64,000 nucleotides of DNA from Bradyrhizobium huanghuaihaiense (GCF_007830635.1 NZ_VLLA01000004.1:1-64000), one strand, 5' to 3'; shown: positions 14,938-23,401, counted from the first letter of the stretch. Notes: generated by a model from the sequence alone, not told the origin. Numbers and translations are program-made.

Positions 14938-15963
14938 TTACGCCGTCGTGCCGTCGATCGAGCGGCGGATCACCCGCTGCACGTCCGCATTCGACAGAAA
15001 CAGATCGTGGTTGATGATGCCCCAGCCTTCCTGAGAGGCATCGACCACACGCACACCGAGCCGCGCGATGGCGGCCTTCTCCGCGGCGCCGACCCGGGTC
15101 ATTCCGCCTGCGATCTGGCCCGACAGCGCGAGTGCCCGATCGTTCGTCGCGGCGATCACGGTGATCTTGCCGGCGAGCGGGCCGATGCGCTGGATGGCCG
15201 ATGAGAACACGTCCATGTCGATATCGGGCGCGGCAAACACGACCGCGCCGATCTTGCTCGTCACCGTGTCGCCGTATCGCGCATAGAGCTGACGCAGGCT
15301 TTCGAGAGTCAGCATGGTTCCCATGCTGTGCGCAACGATGTGCACGCGGCCGCCGCTCGGAGCCGACACGAGCGCAGAGAGCACGCGCTCGAAATCGTCG
15401 CGAGACCACATCGCGCTGTCGCGGTCATAGGCATAGTCGAACAGTCCTGCCTTGGAGGGCCAGGAGAATGCCATGGTCCGGCCGCGGAACTTGATCCCAT
15501 CAGAGAGATGGGCGGCATCCAGCACCGCCGTCTCGAATGTCTGCTTGAAGCCGTGCACGTAGATCAGCACGTCCCCTCCGCCGGCCTGCGCAGCGAGATC
15601 GCCGGCGTCGGCCGACACCGGTTCGATCCGATCAAGACGCCAATCGCCGAGTCCAACCGAGGCGAGAGAAAGACGGCTCTCGTCCGGGGCCACCAGTCTG
15701 GCCCGTGCGACCGTCATGCTCGTCGCGCGCTCCGGCCCGAACCAGGGTTTGGTGCGGCCGCCGCCCACGGGCTTGCGCGTGGTGGTGACAAGCAACGTGG
15801 GGTCAACGGAGAGGGACGACGCGTCGAAGCGCGCGCCGGTCGCACCGAGGCCAGCGCATCCGCCGAGCGCGAGGGCGCTCCCTGCCGACACAAAGCCGCC
15901 GAGGAGAGCGCGGCGCGAAACAGAATGACGGGAGTTGGGTTGCAGAAGACGTCGGACGATCAC
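14938..15963 (-). CDS. DUF900 alpha/beta hydrolase, lipoprotein
   Basis: The 341-residue product starts at a GTG (15963), with GGGG upstream. The N-terminus has a twin-arginine motif and lipobox together (SVSRRALLGGFVSAGSALAL then GGCAG), so Tat export and lipidation at the Cys are likely. The alpha/beta-hydrolase domain has the strand-oxyanion segment VLIYVHGFKQTFE and the nucleophile elbow AHSMGTM. A late His in GIINHDLFLS is the probable triad base. DUF900 enzymes are poorly characterised esterase-like proteins. A longer frame to 16068 lacks the signal arrangement and was rejected. Confidence 0.85.
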   Translation of the reverse strand: MIVRRLLQPNSRHSVSRRALLGGFVSAGSALALGGCAGLGATGARFDASSLSVDPTLLVTTTRKPVGGGRTKPWFGPERATSMTVARARLVAPDESRLSLASVGLGDWRLDRIEPVSADAGDLAAQAGGGDVLIYVHGFKQTFETAVLDAAHLSDGIKFRGRTMAFSWPSKAGLFDYAYDRDSAMWSRDDFERVLSALVSAPSGGRVHIVAHSMGTMLTLESLRQLYARYGDTVTSKIGAVVFAAPDIDMDVFSSAIQRIGPLAGKITVIAATNDRALALSGQIAGGMTRVGAAEKAAIARLGVRVVDASQEGWGIINHDLFLSNADVQRVIRRSIDGTTA

Positions 15964-16145
15964 ACGGAACCCCAGGGAACTATGCCCACCGTAAGCCGCC
16001 CCGCCTTTCTCCCTGAATGACAATGGGGGCGAGAAGACGGCGGAGCAGTGTCGCGGTTGCGTGGACATGGCGTCCGCGTACGCCGCCGCCGCATTTGCGA
16101 GCGTCCTGTGAAGTTCCGGAACTGTGTCCGAGCGCGGACATCAGA

Positions 16146-16577
16146 TCAGCCGACGATTTCGATCGAATGCAGCGCGCACCACTCGCGCAGCGCTTGCTCC
16201 GTGGCTTTGGCCTGGAACGCATGCCGGCGATCGATCGCGCCTTGTCTGGCGAGGAGCGCCTTGAATTTAGGATAGGCGCCGCGCTTGCTGAAGAAGTAAC
16301 GAACGTCGTCGAAATCATCAGGCAGAAACTCCCGGCCGAAATCGAGCACCAGTGGCTTGCCCAGGCCGAGTTCACGCTTGTCCGGGAGCGCGATGTATTT
16401 CTCCTCGTCGTCGATGTCGTCAGGCAGTTGGTCGTCTAGCTCGACTGCGTCCAGAAAATCGGTTTGATGGTGGATCTTCCCGGTCTGTTTGCAGACGAAG
16501 GCACGAAATTCGCCCATGTCGCCATTGATGTTGGCGAACTCGAAGGCTTCGGTGACGTCTGCGAGGCTCACTGGCAT
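16146..16577 (-). CDS. UPF0158 family protein
   Basis: The 143-residue acidic cytosolic protein starts MPVSLADVTEAFEFANI. It carries an acidic central region (DDQLPDDIDDEEKYIALPDK), then LPDDFDDVRYFFSKRGAYPK, typical of UPF0158. A Trp/Cys-containing C-terminus (ALREWCALHSIEIVG) follows. GGGAG precedes the ATG at 16577. Function is unknown in the family. A small gap and shared strand place it upstream of the DUF900 gene, but an operon is unproven. Confidence 0.78.
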   Translation of the reverse strand: MPVSLADVTEAFEFANINGDMGEFRAFVCKQTGKIHHQTDFLDAVELDDQLPDDIDDEEKYIALPDKRELGLGKPLVLDFGREFLPDDFDDVRYFFSKRGAYPKFKALLARQGAIDRRHAFQAKATEQALREWCALHSIEIVG

Positions 16578-17460
16578 GGTGTTCTCCCTCAACGCCAAAA
16601 TACAGCAATGCGCCGATACTGTAACAGGGGGAGAGCCCCTCGATCGCGAACTGCCCGTCGGGCAAAACAGCCCGTGTCACAGTCAACTCCCTCTTCACAA
16701 AAATATTCCGCTTTACCGAAATTCGGATTTGTCGTATGTGTCTCGCATCCCAGCCCACCAAAGGGGCGGTCGTACGTCGTTTCGAGCGCGGGCTGGGATT
16801 GCGGTGGACGCGGGCGGCGTTAAAGGCGGACCTTGCGCGTGCAGGGCGAGATGAACCTCATGAGCATGGTGCGGGCCGCGAAGACGGACGGCGCTCAAGT
16901 CCCGTGATGCCTCTGGCGAAGCGGGAGTGCCCGCGTACGGCGAAACCGTGTGGTCCTGGCCGTCGTTGCTACGGTCAAGCCTCGGCGAAGGCGTCATCGC
17001 GTCAACCGGCGCGGTGTCGTGACTTTCGCGGAGGCGAGGGAGGCCAGAAGGAACTCGGCTCCCGGGAGAGCGCGGCATAGGCCGTCAGACCATCGCGCAG
17101 GGAAGGCCTGGTTTCGGCTGCCCTGTGTCTCCCCTGTGCATTGCGTGTGCATTCGTTCAGCGCAGGGGTCTTATGGGTGCCAGCTGGCGCCCGGTCTTCC
17201 CTGCGCCCTTTCTCAAGAGAGGGTGTGAAGCGGAGCACAGCTCGGGCAAATCCTGCCGCGAGGATGCGGGCGCATGCCGATTGGCGAATTGACGCAGCGG
17301 CGTTGTTGCGCTCCGGTCTCGATACACGCCCTGCGTTCATCGGCCTCACTTGCAAGCATGCAGCATCGGCATCAGTGGTGGTGGTCGTTCTCCCCAGAAT
17401 CTGCACTATGCGCGCCGACGTGCCTCCGGAGCTGCTGCCGGGCCTTTGGAGGTTTTTGCA
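16578..17460. other. About 0.9 kb without a convincing gene; probable reiterated genomic element
   Basis: All frames are short or Arg/Pro/Cys-rich, with no paired ribosome sites. The part at about 16880-17230 (for example TGGCGAAGCGGGAGTGCCCG near 16914 and GGCGCCCGGTCTTCCCTGCG near 17185) closely resembles, from memory, a sequence recurring in many Bradyrhizobium chromosomes, often annotated as spurious small ORFs. A direct function is not evident. A structured RNA is possible. The right end (about 17400-17460) is upstream of the amidohydrolase and should hold its promoter. Confidence 0.45.
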
Positions 17461-18972
17461 ATGGCTTTTCGGAGTGACGAGATGAGCGGTTTGGTGATCA
17501 GCGGCGGCCGGGTGGTGGATCCCGCGAGCGGGATGGATGCCATCGGCGATGTGGCGGTGGCGGACGGCAAGATCGCGGCTGTCGGCACGGGTCTCGGCGG
17601 CGCCCAGCGGGTGATCGACGCCACTGGCCTCGTGGTCGCGCCCGGCTTCATCGATCTCCATGCCCATGGCCAGTCGATTCCGGCCGATCGCATGCAGGCT
17701 TTTGACGGCGTCACGACGACGCTTGATCTCGAAGCCGGCGTGCTGCCGGTCGGCTCCTGGTACGAGCGCCAGGCGCGGAAGGGTCGCGTGCTGAACTATG
17801 GCGCTGCCACCAACTGGGCCTTCGCCCGCATCGGCGCGATGACGGGCTCCAATGCCGAGAGCTCGCTGGAGGCGTTCGGCAATGCAATGCGCGATCGCCG
17901 CTGGATGGACAATGTCGCAACCGATTCGGAAGTCGCCGGCATCCTCGAGCGCCTCGCCCGCGGCCTCAACGAAGGCGGCATCGGCATCGGCATCTTGAAC
18001 GCCTATGCGCCGGGCGCGGGCGTGCAGGAGCTGACCGCGGTGTGCCAGCTCGCCGCGAAGCAGGACGTACCGACCTTTACCCACGTCGCCTTCATGTCGC
18101 GCATCGACCCCGAGAGCGCGGTGGAAGCCTATATCCGCCTGATCGGCTATGCCGGCGCCACCGGCGCGCACATGCACATCTGCCATTTCAACTCGTCAAG
18201 CAAGACCGACATCGAGCGCTGCCGCGTGCTGGTCGAGAAGGCGCAGGCGCAGGGCCTCCCCATTACGGTCGAGGCCTATCCTTACGGCACCGGCTCGACC
18301 GTGCTCGCCGCCGCCTTCTTCAGCGATCCCCAATTCGTCGAGCGCAACGGCACCGGGTACGATTCCGTGCAGCGCGTGACCGACGGCTACCGCTTCCACG
18401 ATCGCGAGGAGCTGCTCAAGGCGCAGGCCGAGGAGCCGTCCTCGCTGGTGCTCTGGCACATCCTCGACACCGAGCACAATGCGCATCACCGCGATCTGCT
18501 CGACATGTCGGTGCTCTATCCCGGCGGCGCCATCGCCTCCGACGCGATGCCGTGGACGACCTCGGACGGCAAGACCTACACCGGCGATGCCTGGCCGCTG
18601 CCGGACGACGCCACCTCGCATCCGCGCTCGGCCGGCTGCTTCACCAAATTCATTCGCGAATGGGTGCGCGAGCGCAAAGCGGTGTCGCTGCTGGAAGGCG
18701 TACGCAAATGCGCGCTGATCCCGGCGGAGATCCTGTCGCAGAGCACGCCTGCGATGCGCGCCAAGGGCCGGCTCACCAAGGACGCGGATGCCGACATCGT
18801 CGTGTTCGATTACGAAAAACTCTCGGACCGCGCGACCTTCACGGCGATGAACCGCCCGTCGGAAGGCGTGCGCCATCTCATCGTCAGCGGTCAGCCGCTG
18901 ATCAGCGACGGCATTCTGGACGTGAACGCGCGGCCGGGAAAACCCGTGCGCCGCCCCGTTGTCGAGGGCTGA
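17461..18972 (+). CDS. D-aminoacylase/amidohydrolase family protein
   Basis: The 503-residue metal-dependent hydrolase begins MAFRSDEMSGLVISGGRVVD. It has the amidohydrolase metal motif DLHAHG (HxH), further His in GAHMHICHFNSS, and a C-terminal beta segment (KDADADIVVFDYEKLSD) typical of N-acyl-D-amino-acid deacylase and dihydroorotase relatives. GGAGG precedes the ATG at 17461. An internal ATG at 17482 also has GGAG upstream, so the start is uncertain by 7 residues. It is followed 3 bp later by a CobW-type GTPase, which may deliver its metal. The substrate is unknown. Confidence 0.82.
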   Translation: MAFRSDEMSGLVISGGRVVDPASGMDAIGDVAVADGKIAAVGTGLGGAQRVIDATGLVVAPGFIDLHAHGQSIPADRMQAFDGVTTTLDLEAGVLPVGSWYERQARKGRVLNYGAATNWAFARIGAMTGSNAESSLEAFGNAMRDRRWMDNVATDSEVAGILERLARGLNEGGIGIGILNAYAPGAGVQELTAVCQLAAKQDVPTFTHVAFMSRIDPESAVEAYIRLIGYAGATGAHMHICHFNSSSKTDIERCRVLVEKAQAQGLPITVEAYPYGTGSTVLAAAFFSDPQFVERNGTGYDSVQRVTDGYRFHDREELLKAQAEEPSSLVLWHILDTEHNAHHRDLLDMSVLYPGGAIASDAMPWTTSDGKTYTGDAWPLPDDATSHPRSAGCFTKFIREWVRERKAVSLLEGVRKCALIPAEILSQSTPAMRAKGRLTKDADADIVVFDYEKLSDRATFTAMNRPSEGVRHLIVSGQPLISDGILDVNARPGKPVRRPVVEG

Positions 18973-18975
18973 CCC

Positions 18976-19905
18976 ATGCCGGTCCCCGTTCTCCTGGTGA
19001 CGGGTTTTCTCGGGGCCGGCAAGACCACGGTCGTGAACCATCTGCTCGCGCATGCGGATGGGCGACGGATCGCTGCCGTCGTCAACGATTTCGGCGCCAT
19101 CAACATCGATGCGGAGCTGATCGCGGGCGCGAGCGACGGCGTGGTCAGCCTTGCCAATGGCTGCATCTGCTGCTCGCTCGAAGGCGATCTGCTCCGCACG
19201 CTCTCGACGCTGCTGCGGCGCGATCCCAGGCCTGAGTACATCGTCATCGAGACCAGCGGCATCGCCGATCCCGCCGACATCGTGCGCAACCTGATGGACC
19301 CGGTGATCCTGCGCGAGGCGCCGCTGGAGACCGTGCTCTGCGTGATCGATGCGGGGACGCCGCCGTCAGCTCTGGATGACGCGCTTGTGCGGTCGCAATT
19401 GCGCGTCGCCGATATCGTGGCGCTCAGCAAGCTCGATCTGGCGGACGAGGGCGCAGCTGCGCGGATGCGCGAAGCCATCCGCGCCCAGCAAGTCCCCGCC
19501 GTAGTGGTCGATGCGAACCACGGCGAGATTCCGTCTGCGCTATTGTTTCCCGCAGCCGTCGATCGCGCGCCAACCCCGCGCGAGCCGGGACCGAAACGGC
19601 CGGCCGAGGAACGTTTCGAGACGCTGAGCTGGACCTCCGATTACCCGATCTCGCTGCCGCGCCTGCAGCAGGCCATCGGCCGGCTTGCACCAAAGCTCGC
19701 GCGTGCCAAGGGCTTGTTCGAGACCGTCGAGCAACCGGGACGCCAGATGGTGTTCCAGTTCGCCGGCGGCCGCGCCACGCTCGCGCCAGGCGAGGCACCG
19801 CCGACAGCCGTGCCGCGAACGCGGATCGTCTTCATCGCCGAGCTCGGCGTGCTCTCGCAGGCCGAGCTCGACGGGATCATGGAAGCGTGCGTTGCCGGCG
19901 GTTGA
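18976..19905 (+). CDS. CobW/G3E-family GTPase (metallochaperone-like)
   Basis: The 309-residue P-loop GTPase of the G3E group has Walker A GFLGAGKTTVVN, the metal-binding CxCC in NGCICCSLEGD, a switch-like ETSGIADPADIV, and the guanine-specificity motif SKLDLAD. Residues about 215-309 form the CobW C-terminal domain. G3E proteins insert or shuttle Zn, Co or other metals into target enzymes. It begins 3 bp after the amidohydrolase stop, so the pair is co-translated and the amidohydrolase is the obvious client. No Zur-like operator was recognised. Confidence 0.9.
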   Translation: MPVPVLLVTGFLGAGKTTVVNHLLAHADGRRIAAVVNDFGAINIDAELIAGASDGVVSLANGCICCSLEGDLLRTLSTLLRRDPRPEYIVIETSGIADPADIVRNLMDPVILREAPLETVLCVIDAGTPPSALDDALVRSQLRVADIVALSKLDLADEGAAARMREAIRAQQVPAVVVDANHGEIPSALLFPAAVDRAPTPREPGPKRPAEERFETLSWTSDYPISLPRLQQAIGRLAPKLARAKGLFETVEQPGRQMVFQFAGGRATLAPGEAPPTAVPRTRIVFIAELGVLSQAELDGIMEACVAGG

Positions 19906-19981
19906 GGTGAGGCGGTAGGGTCAACCGCTTCCGCCGTCAGCCAGCGCCTCTCCTCTTGCCGAGTCGATCCGAGACCGAACA

Positions 19982-20851
19982 ATGCCTCCAAATATCCCAC
20001 CAGCTCCCGCTGATGCCGCCTCGCGCCGCGCTGCCAAGCCGGCTATCGTCTATCCGGCCGGGACGATGCCCGGGCCGGATATGGCCGCGCTCGAAGCAGC
20101 CCGCCGCGCGGCGGTCAAGACGCACGAGCTCATCGTGCCGCCACGCGATGCCCGTGCCTTTCGCGTGGCGCGCGGCCAGTTCTTCCGTATCGTCAGCATC
20201 GAAGGCCCTCAGGTCGGCGACCTCAATCTCTGGAACGCGGACGATCTCGCCGAGCGCTTCTTCAGCGGCAAGACCCGGGCGCTCCATGGCACGCATGTCG
20301 GCACCGGTGACCGGCTCTGGAGCAATATGCCCTATCTTCGGCCGATGGCGACCATCAGTCACGATACGCTCGGCTGGTACGGCTTCGACGCGGACGGCGC
20401 CGGCATTCACGATGTGATCGGCACGCGCTGCGACCCTTATACCAACCTCCTGTTGAACGGCACGGCTTACGATTTTTGCTGTCACTCCAACCTGTCGCGT
20501 GCGCTGGCGACCGAACTGCAGATGGAGCCGCATGCGGTGGAGCATCATGTCCACGACGTGCTCAACGTCTTCATGTGCACCGGCTTCACCAAGGACACGC
20601 ACCAGTATTTCATGAAGGCAAGTCCGGTCCGCCCCGGCGACTTCATCGAGTTTTTCGCGGAGATCGACCTGCTCGGAGCGCTGTCGGCCTGTCCCGGTGG
20701 AGACTGCAGCGCAACTCATTCCAGCGATGCCGCGGCGTGCCATCCGCTCAAGATCGAAATCTTCGAGCCGGATCGAGCGGCATTGAGGGGTTGGACCTGG
20801 CCCTCGCCGAGTGCCTATCACCGTCACCACGGTGCGCATGCGGGAAGTTGA
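19982..20851 (+). CDS. DUF1989 urea-carboxylase-associated family protein
   Basis: The 289-residue protein has the DUF1989 pattern: a beta-rich core with FRIVSIEGPQVGDLNLWNAD, the RALHGTHVGTGDRLWS block, TRCDPYTNLLLNG and HDVLNVFMCTGFTKD. It ends with a Cys-containing GALSACPGGDCSATHSSD. Related proteins accompany urea carboxylase and guanidine-degrading gene clusters, where they act on small N-compounds. It starts 76 bp after the CobW gene on the same strand, so a three-gene unit for an amide or N-containing substrate is plausible. Its precise reaction cannot be told from sequence. Confidence 0.85.
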   Translation: MPPNIPPAPADAASRRAAKPAIVYPAGTMPGPDMAALEAARRAAVKTHELIVPPRDARAFRVARGQFFRIVSIEGPQVGDLNLWNADDLAERFFSGKTRALHGTHVGTGDRLWSNMPYLRPMATISHDTLGWYGFDADGAGIHDVIGTRCDPYTNLLLNGTAYDFCCHSNLSRALATELQMEPHAVEHHVHDVLNVFMCTGFTKDTHQYFMKASPVRPGDFIEFFAEIDLLGALSACPGGDCSATHSSDAAACHPLKIEIFEPDRAALRGWTWPSPSAYHRHHGAHAGS

Positions 20852-20854
20852 GCC

Positions 20855-21024
20855 TCAATCCTCCACCGGCAGTTCAGCCTCTGCCTTCACGATCACCTCG
20901 CAGGCATGCGCGGTCCCGGTCGCCTTGCGGCAGCGCGAGCAGTGGCAGTTCAGGAACCGGTCGAACGGACCTTCGACTTCGAAGGCCACGGCGCCGCACA
21001 GGCAGCTTCCGCGGCGCCCGGCAA
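20855..21024 (-). pseudogene. GFA-family (Mss4-like) remnant
   Basis: On the minus strand a frame reads GSCLCGAVAFEVEGPFDRFL then NCHCSRCRKATGTAHACEVI and ends ELPVED plus TGA (20855-20857). CxC and CxxC pairs are the zinc-binding motifs of the GFA (formaldehyde-activating-like) family, whose members usually have about 120-150 residues; only about 50 remain. No ATG, GTG or TTG start lies in frame upstream before the tautomerase gene. A GTG overlapping the tautomerase stop (GTGA at about 21029) is in another frame, so a frameshift is also possible. I call it a broken or internally deleted gene. Confidence 0.55.
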
Positions 21025-21026
21025 GT

Positions 21027-21404
21027 TCACGCGAATTGCGCGATGCCGTGCCCCACCGACCAGTTCTCCTTGGGCGCGTCGAGCACGTTCACGAACACGT
21101 CCTCGGGCCGGATGCCCGGGCTCTCGCCGAGCAGCTCCGCGATCCGCCGGTACAGCGCCTTCTTCTGCTCGGGGGTGCGCGAGGCGAACACCGTGATCTG
21201 GATCAGCACGGCGTCCTCGCTGCGGCTGACGCCGTAGGCATTGCCGCAGCGGAAGTTTGCGGGTTCGATCTCGCTGATGGTCATGAACTCGTCGCCATCA
21301 GGCACGTTCAGAGCCTCGCGCATGGCGCGGTAGAGACTGTCGAGGATGGCCTGGCGGTAGGCTTCCGGCTTTCCGGCGCGCATCGAGATGTGGAGGAGAG
21401 GCAT
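21027..21404 (-). CDS. 4-oxalocrotonate tautomerase-like protein
   Basis: The 125-residue protein starts MPLLHISMRAGKPEAYRQAI. Pro after Met is the catalytic residue of the tautomerase superfamily and is exposed once Met is removed. GAGGGACG supports the ATG at 21404. The length is that of the longer cis-CaaD/MIF-like group rather than the 62-residue 4-OT. Activity might be enol-keto tautomerisation or dehalogenation. It faces a TetR gene across a shared promoter with a large palindrome, so TetR control is likely. Confidence 0.82.
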   Translation of the reverse strand: MPLLHISMRAGKPEAYRQAILDSLYRAMREALNVPDGDEFMTISEIEPANFRCGNAYGVSRSEDAVLIQITVFASRTPEQKKALYRRIAELLGESPGIRPEDVFVNVLDAPKENWSVGHGIAQFA

Positions 21405-21477
21405 CGTACGTCCCTCTGCATGCAAGCCCGATCGGCCAGGCGCATCATCCGCGCCGGCCGCCGGCTTTTTGACGAAA

Positions 21478-21493
21478 CGGGATATCAATCCCG
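21478..21493. promoter_or_regulatory. Small palindrome CGGGAT-ATCA-ATCCCG
   Basis: A perfect 6-bp inverted repeat with a 4-bp centre in the tautomerase/TetR intergenic region, about 75 bp from the tautomerase start. It could be a second operator or an RNA hairpin in the tautomerase leader. Confidence 0.4.
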
Positions 21494-21500
21494 CTTCATT

Positions 21501-21544
21501 TTTGACACGATGTCGAGAAAGCATGTTCTTGACGTTGTGTCAAA
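21501..21544. promoter_or_regulatory. Long palindrome, predicted TetR operator
   Basis: This 44-bp imperfect palindrome has outer arms TTTGACAC and GTGTCAAA and inner matches GTC..AGAA / TTCT..GAC. It covers the region where both the tautomerase and TetR promoters must lie and ends 18 bp before the TetR start. Its size suits two TetR dimers. The control link to the TetR gene at 21563 is inferred from position. Confidence 0.7.
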
Positions 21545-21562
21545 TACTTTGAGGAGCAGAGC

Positions 21563-22162
21563 TTGAGGCCGCGCGAATTCGATCACGACGACGTCCTGCG
21601 CATCGCGTTCGACCAGTTCTGGCGCAAGGGCGTCCGCGGCACCTCGCTGTCGGATATCGCGCGCGACGCCGGTGTCCAGCGCGGCAGCCTCTACAATGCC
21701 TTCGGCAGCAAGGAAGCGCTGTTCCTGCAGGCCTACGAACGCTACGCGGGCAACTATCTGCTCGCCCTGCAAAAGGCGCTCGGGATGGGGTCCTTGCGCA
21801 AACGTCTCACCGCGTTCTTCGACCTCACCATCAGCAATTTCCGCTCCGGCGCGCCGCCGCGGGGATGTCCGACCACGCGCGGCCTGATGGAGCTCGGCGC
21901 GGCGGAGGGCGAAGGACTGGATGAAGAGGCGCGCCAGGCCTTCGCGAGCCTCGTCTCCCGGATCACCGCGCTGGTTCAGGACACGTTGTCGGCGGGCGCG
22001 AGGCGCGGCGAATTCAACGGCAATCCCGCGGCCGCAGCGCTGCACATCGTCACGGTGACACGCGGCCTCGCCGTGCTCGAACGCGCCTACGGCGACGAAG
22101 CCCAGCTGCGCAAGATCGCGAGCCACACCATCGATCTCGTGCTCGACAAGAAGGGCGGCTAG
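21563..22162 (+). CDS. TetR/AcrR family transcriptional regulator
   Basis: The 199-residue regulator has an N-terminal helix-turn-helix (VLRIAFDQFWRKGVRGTSLS, then DIARDAGVQRGSLYNAFGSK) and an all-helical ligand domain with a Cys in PPRGCPTTRGLM. TTG at 21563 is the start, supported by GAGGAG seven bases upstream; no ATG is available near. It is divergent from the tautomerase gene with a 44-bp palindrome between, suggesting it represses both. The ligand is unknown. The Cys-containing loop resembles redox or electrophile-sensing TetR proteins, which is speculative. Confidence 0.9.
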   Translation: MRPREFDHDDVLRIAFDQFWRKGVRGTSLSDIARDAGVQRGSLYNAFGSKEALFLQAYERYAGNYLLALQKALGMGSLRKRLTAFFDLTISNFRSGAPPRGCPTTRGLMELGAAEGEGLDEEARQAFASLVSRITALVQDTLSAGARRGEFNGNPAAAALHIVTVTRGLAVLERAYGDEAQLRKIASHTIDLVLDKKGG

Positions 22163-22165
22163 AGG

Positions 22166-22639
22166 TCAGCAGACCGCGAGCGCGTTGACTGCCCGCGTTG
22201 TCGCAAGCTCGCTCTCGTTGCCGACGAACTGGCTGACGACCGATTCGAGTTCGCCAGGCTGCTTGCGACGTGCGATCGCCAGCAATCGCATCAGCTCCGC
22301 CTCGTCCTTCGACAGGCGCTTGCAGGACGGCGGCATGAAGCACAGCTCGCACGGCCGGCCGCTGCGCAGGATCCTGACCAGCGCGGCCGCGCGCGCGACC
22401 AGCAGCGGGCTGTCGGCAATGCCGGGCGCTTCGTCGGCAAAGCGATAGGCCGCCTCCCAGCAATCCGATGCGCCGGTCGCATAGGCAGCTCCGATGAAGC
22501 GGAACAGCGACAGCGCGACGCGGCAGAAATCATCATAGCCTTCGACGCTTCGAGGGGTCGAAAGCGCGGCTTGCAGCGGACAGAGCCGCGACGGACCGGC
22601 TTCCGGATTCAGCGCAGAATCGCAAATGGCCTGCATCAT
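22166..22639 (-). CDS. Hypothetical Cys-containing protein (paralogue pair, member 2)
   Basis: The 157-residue protein begins MMQAICDSALNPEAGPSRLC. Cysteine-containing segments include ELCFMPPSCKRLSKDEAELM followed by a helix LLAIARRK. Part of this resembles the neighbouring gene at 22533-23150 (PTCPRMSESECGILRAIAAA), so the two may be diverged duplicates. It overlaps that gene by 107 bp in another frame. Converges with the TetR gene, 3 bp between stops. No family recognised; a metal-binding or redox role for the Cys cluster is inference. Confidence 0.55.
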   Translation of the reverse strand: MMQAICDSALNPEAGPSRLCPLQAALSTPRSVEGYDDFCRVALSLFRFIGAAYATGASDCWEAAYRFADEAPGIADSPLLVARAAALVRILRSGRPCELCFMPPSCKRLSKDEAELMRLLAIARRKQPGELESVVSQFVGNESELATTRAVNALAVC

Positions 22640-23150
22640 GAACGATCTCGTCAGTGCATGTGGGGCTGCCCACGAACCAGCTCTTCATTGCCATCGTCCG
22701 GTCATGGCCGCGTGAGGAGACGTGCCGGTCAGGCAGGATGAGGCCGGCCATGCGGAAGATCGTCGCGAGGCCCCGCACCGGCGCCAGCGCCCAATCCGCG
22801 CCCACCGGCGGCAGCCAGCACTCGAACTGCTCGCGCGCGACATCGTCGCGCTCCTTCTGCGCTGCGGCGATTGCCCGCAAGATTCCGCATTCGCTCTCCG
22901 ACATGCGCGGACAGGTGGGACAGTGCACCTCGATCGCCGTGTGCGCCGTGCAGGCGAAGATCTCGATGATGGATTCCAGCGACGGCACGGCGTCGCCAAC
23001 GCGAAAGTGGTCGTACACCTGCTGGATGTCGGCCGCCGTTGGAACGGCGCCGCCGCTTCGCGCCTTCGCACGAAATCCCCAGACGAAGAGCCGCTCCGCT
23101 GCGGTCAATGCGGGCAGCTCGAGGGGCTTGGCGTATGTCGATTGATACAT
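22533..23150 (-). CDS. Hypothetical Cys-containing protein (paralogue pair, member 1)
   Basis: The 205-residue protein begins MYQSTYAKPLELPALTAAER. The ATG at 23150 has an AGAGG site. A CxxC segment is visible (EVHCPTCPRMSESECGILRA), followed by helices and QFECWLPPVGADWALAPVR. The last about 36 residues (to CAESGSRSVAALSAASRA) run out of frame over the next gene, so the true C-terminus may have been altered by a frameshift. Translational coupling with 22166-22639 is likely. Family and function unknown. Confidence 0.55.
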   Translation of the reverse strand: MYQSTYAKPLELPALTAAERLFVWGFRAKARSGGAVPTAADIQQVYDHFRVGDAVPSLESIIEIFACTAHTAIEVHCPTCPRMSESECGILRAIAAAQKERDDVAREQFECWLPPVGADWALAPVRGLATIFRMAGLILPDRHVSSRGHDRTMAMKSWFVGSPTCTDEIVHDAGHLRFCAESGSRSVAALSAASRAFDPSKRRRL

Positions 23151-23401
23151 TGAGCCTCTGGCCTTTGGCGGCGCGCAGCACTTCGCTGCGCCGATGATCT
23201 GCACCGATCGTTCGGCCAGAGGGTCCGCCAAGTCAACGCTTCGAGGGCCGATATCGAGGTCTTCTAGATCTAAAGAGCCGGGCTTTGGGCCGGCCGGCGA
23301 AGCCGTGTTTCAGCGGGCCTTCGGGAACCCGAATGCTTAAAGCTTTGCTAAGGGGCGCGGGATAAATTGGCATATCAGCCTTCCAATTCTTGCGAGCCCC
23401 G

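Noticed and set aside
16736..17485. Three overlapping plus-strand ORFs
   Set aside because: All three frames are open, with Arg/Pro/Cys-rich composition, and no ribosome site. The DNA resembles a recurrent non-coding element.
17406..17714. Minus-strand ORF antisense to the amidohydrolase N-terminus
   Set aside because: Shadow of a clear gene with a GGAGG site; composition is Ala/Pro/Ser low complexity.
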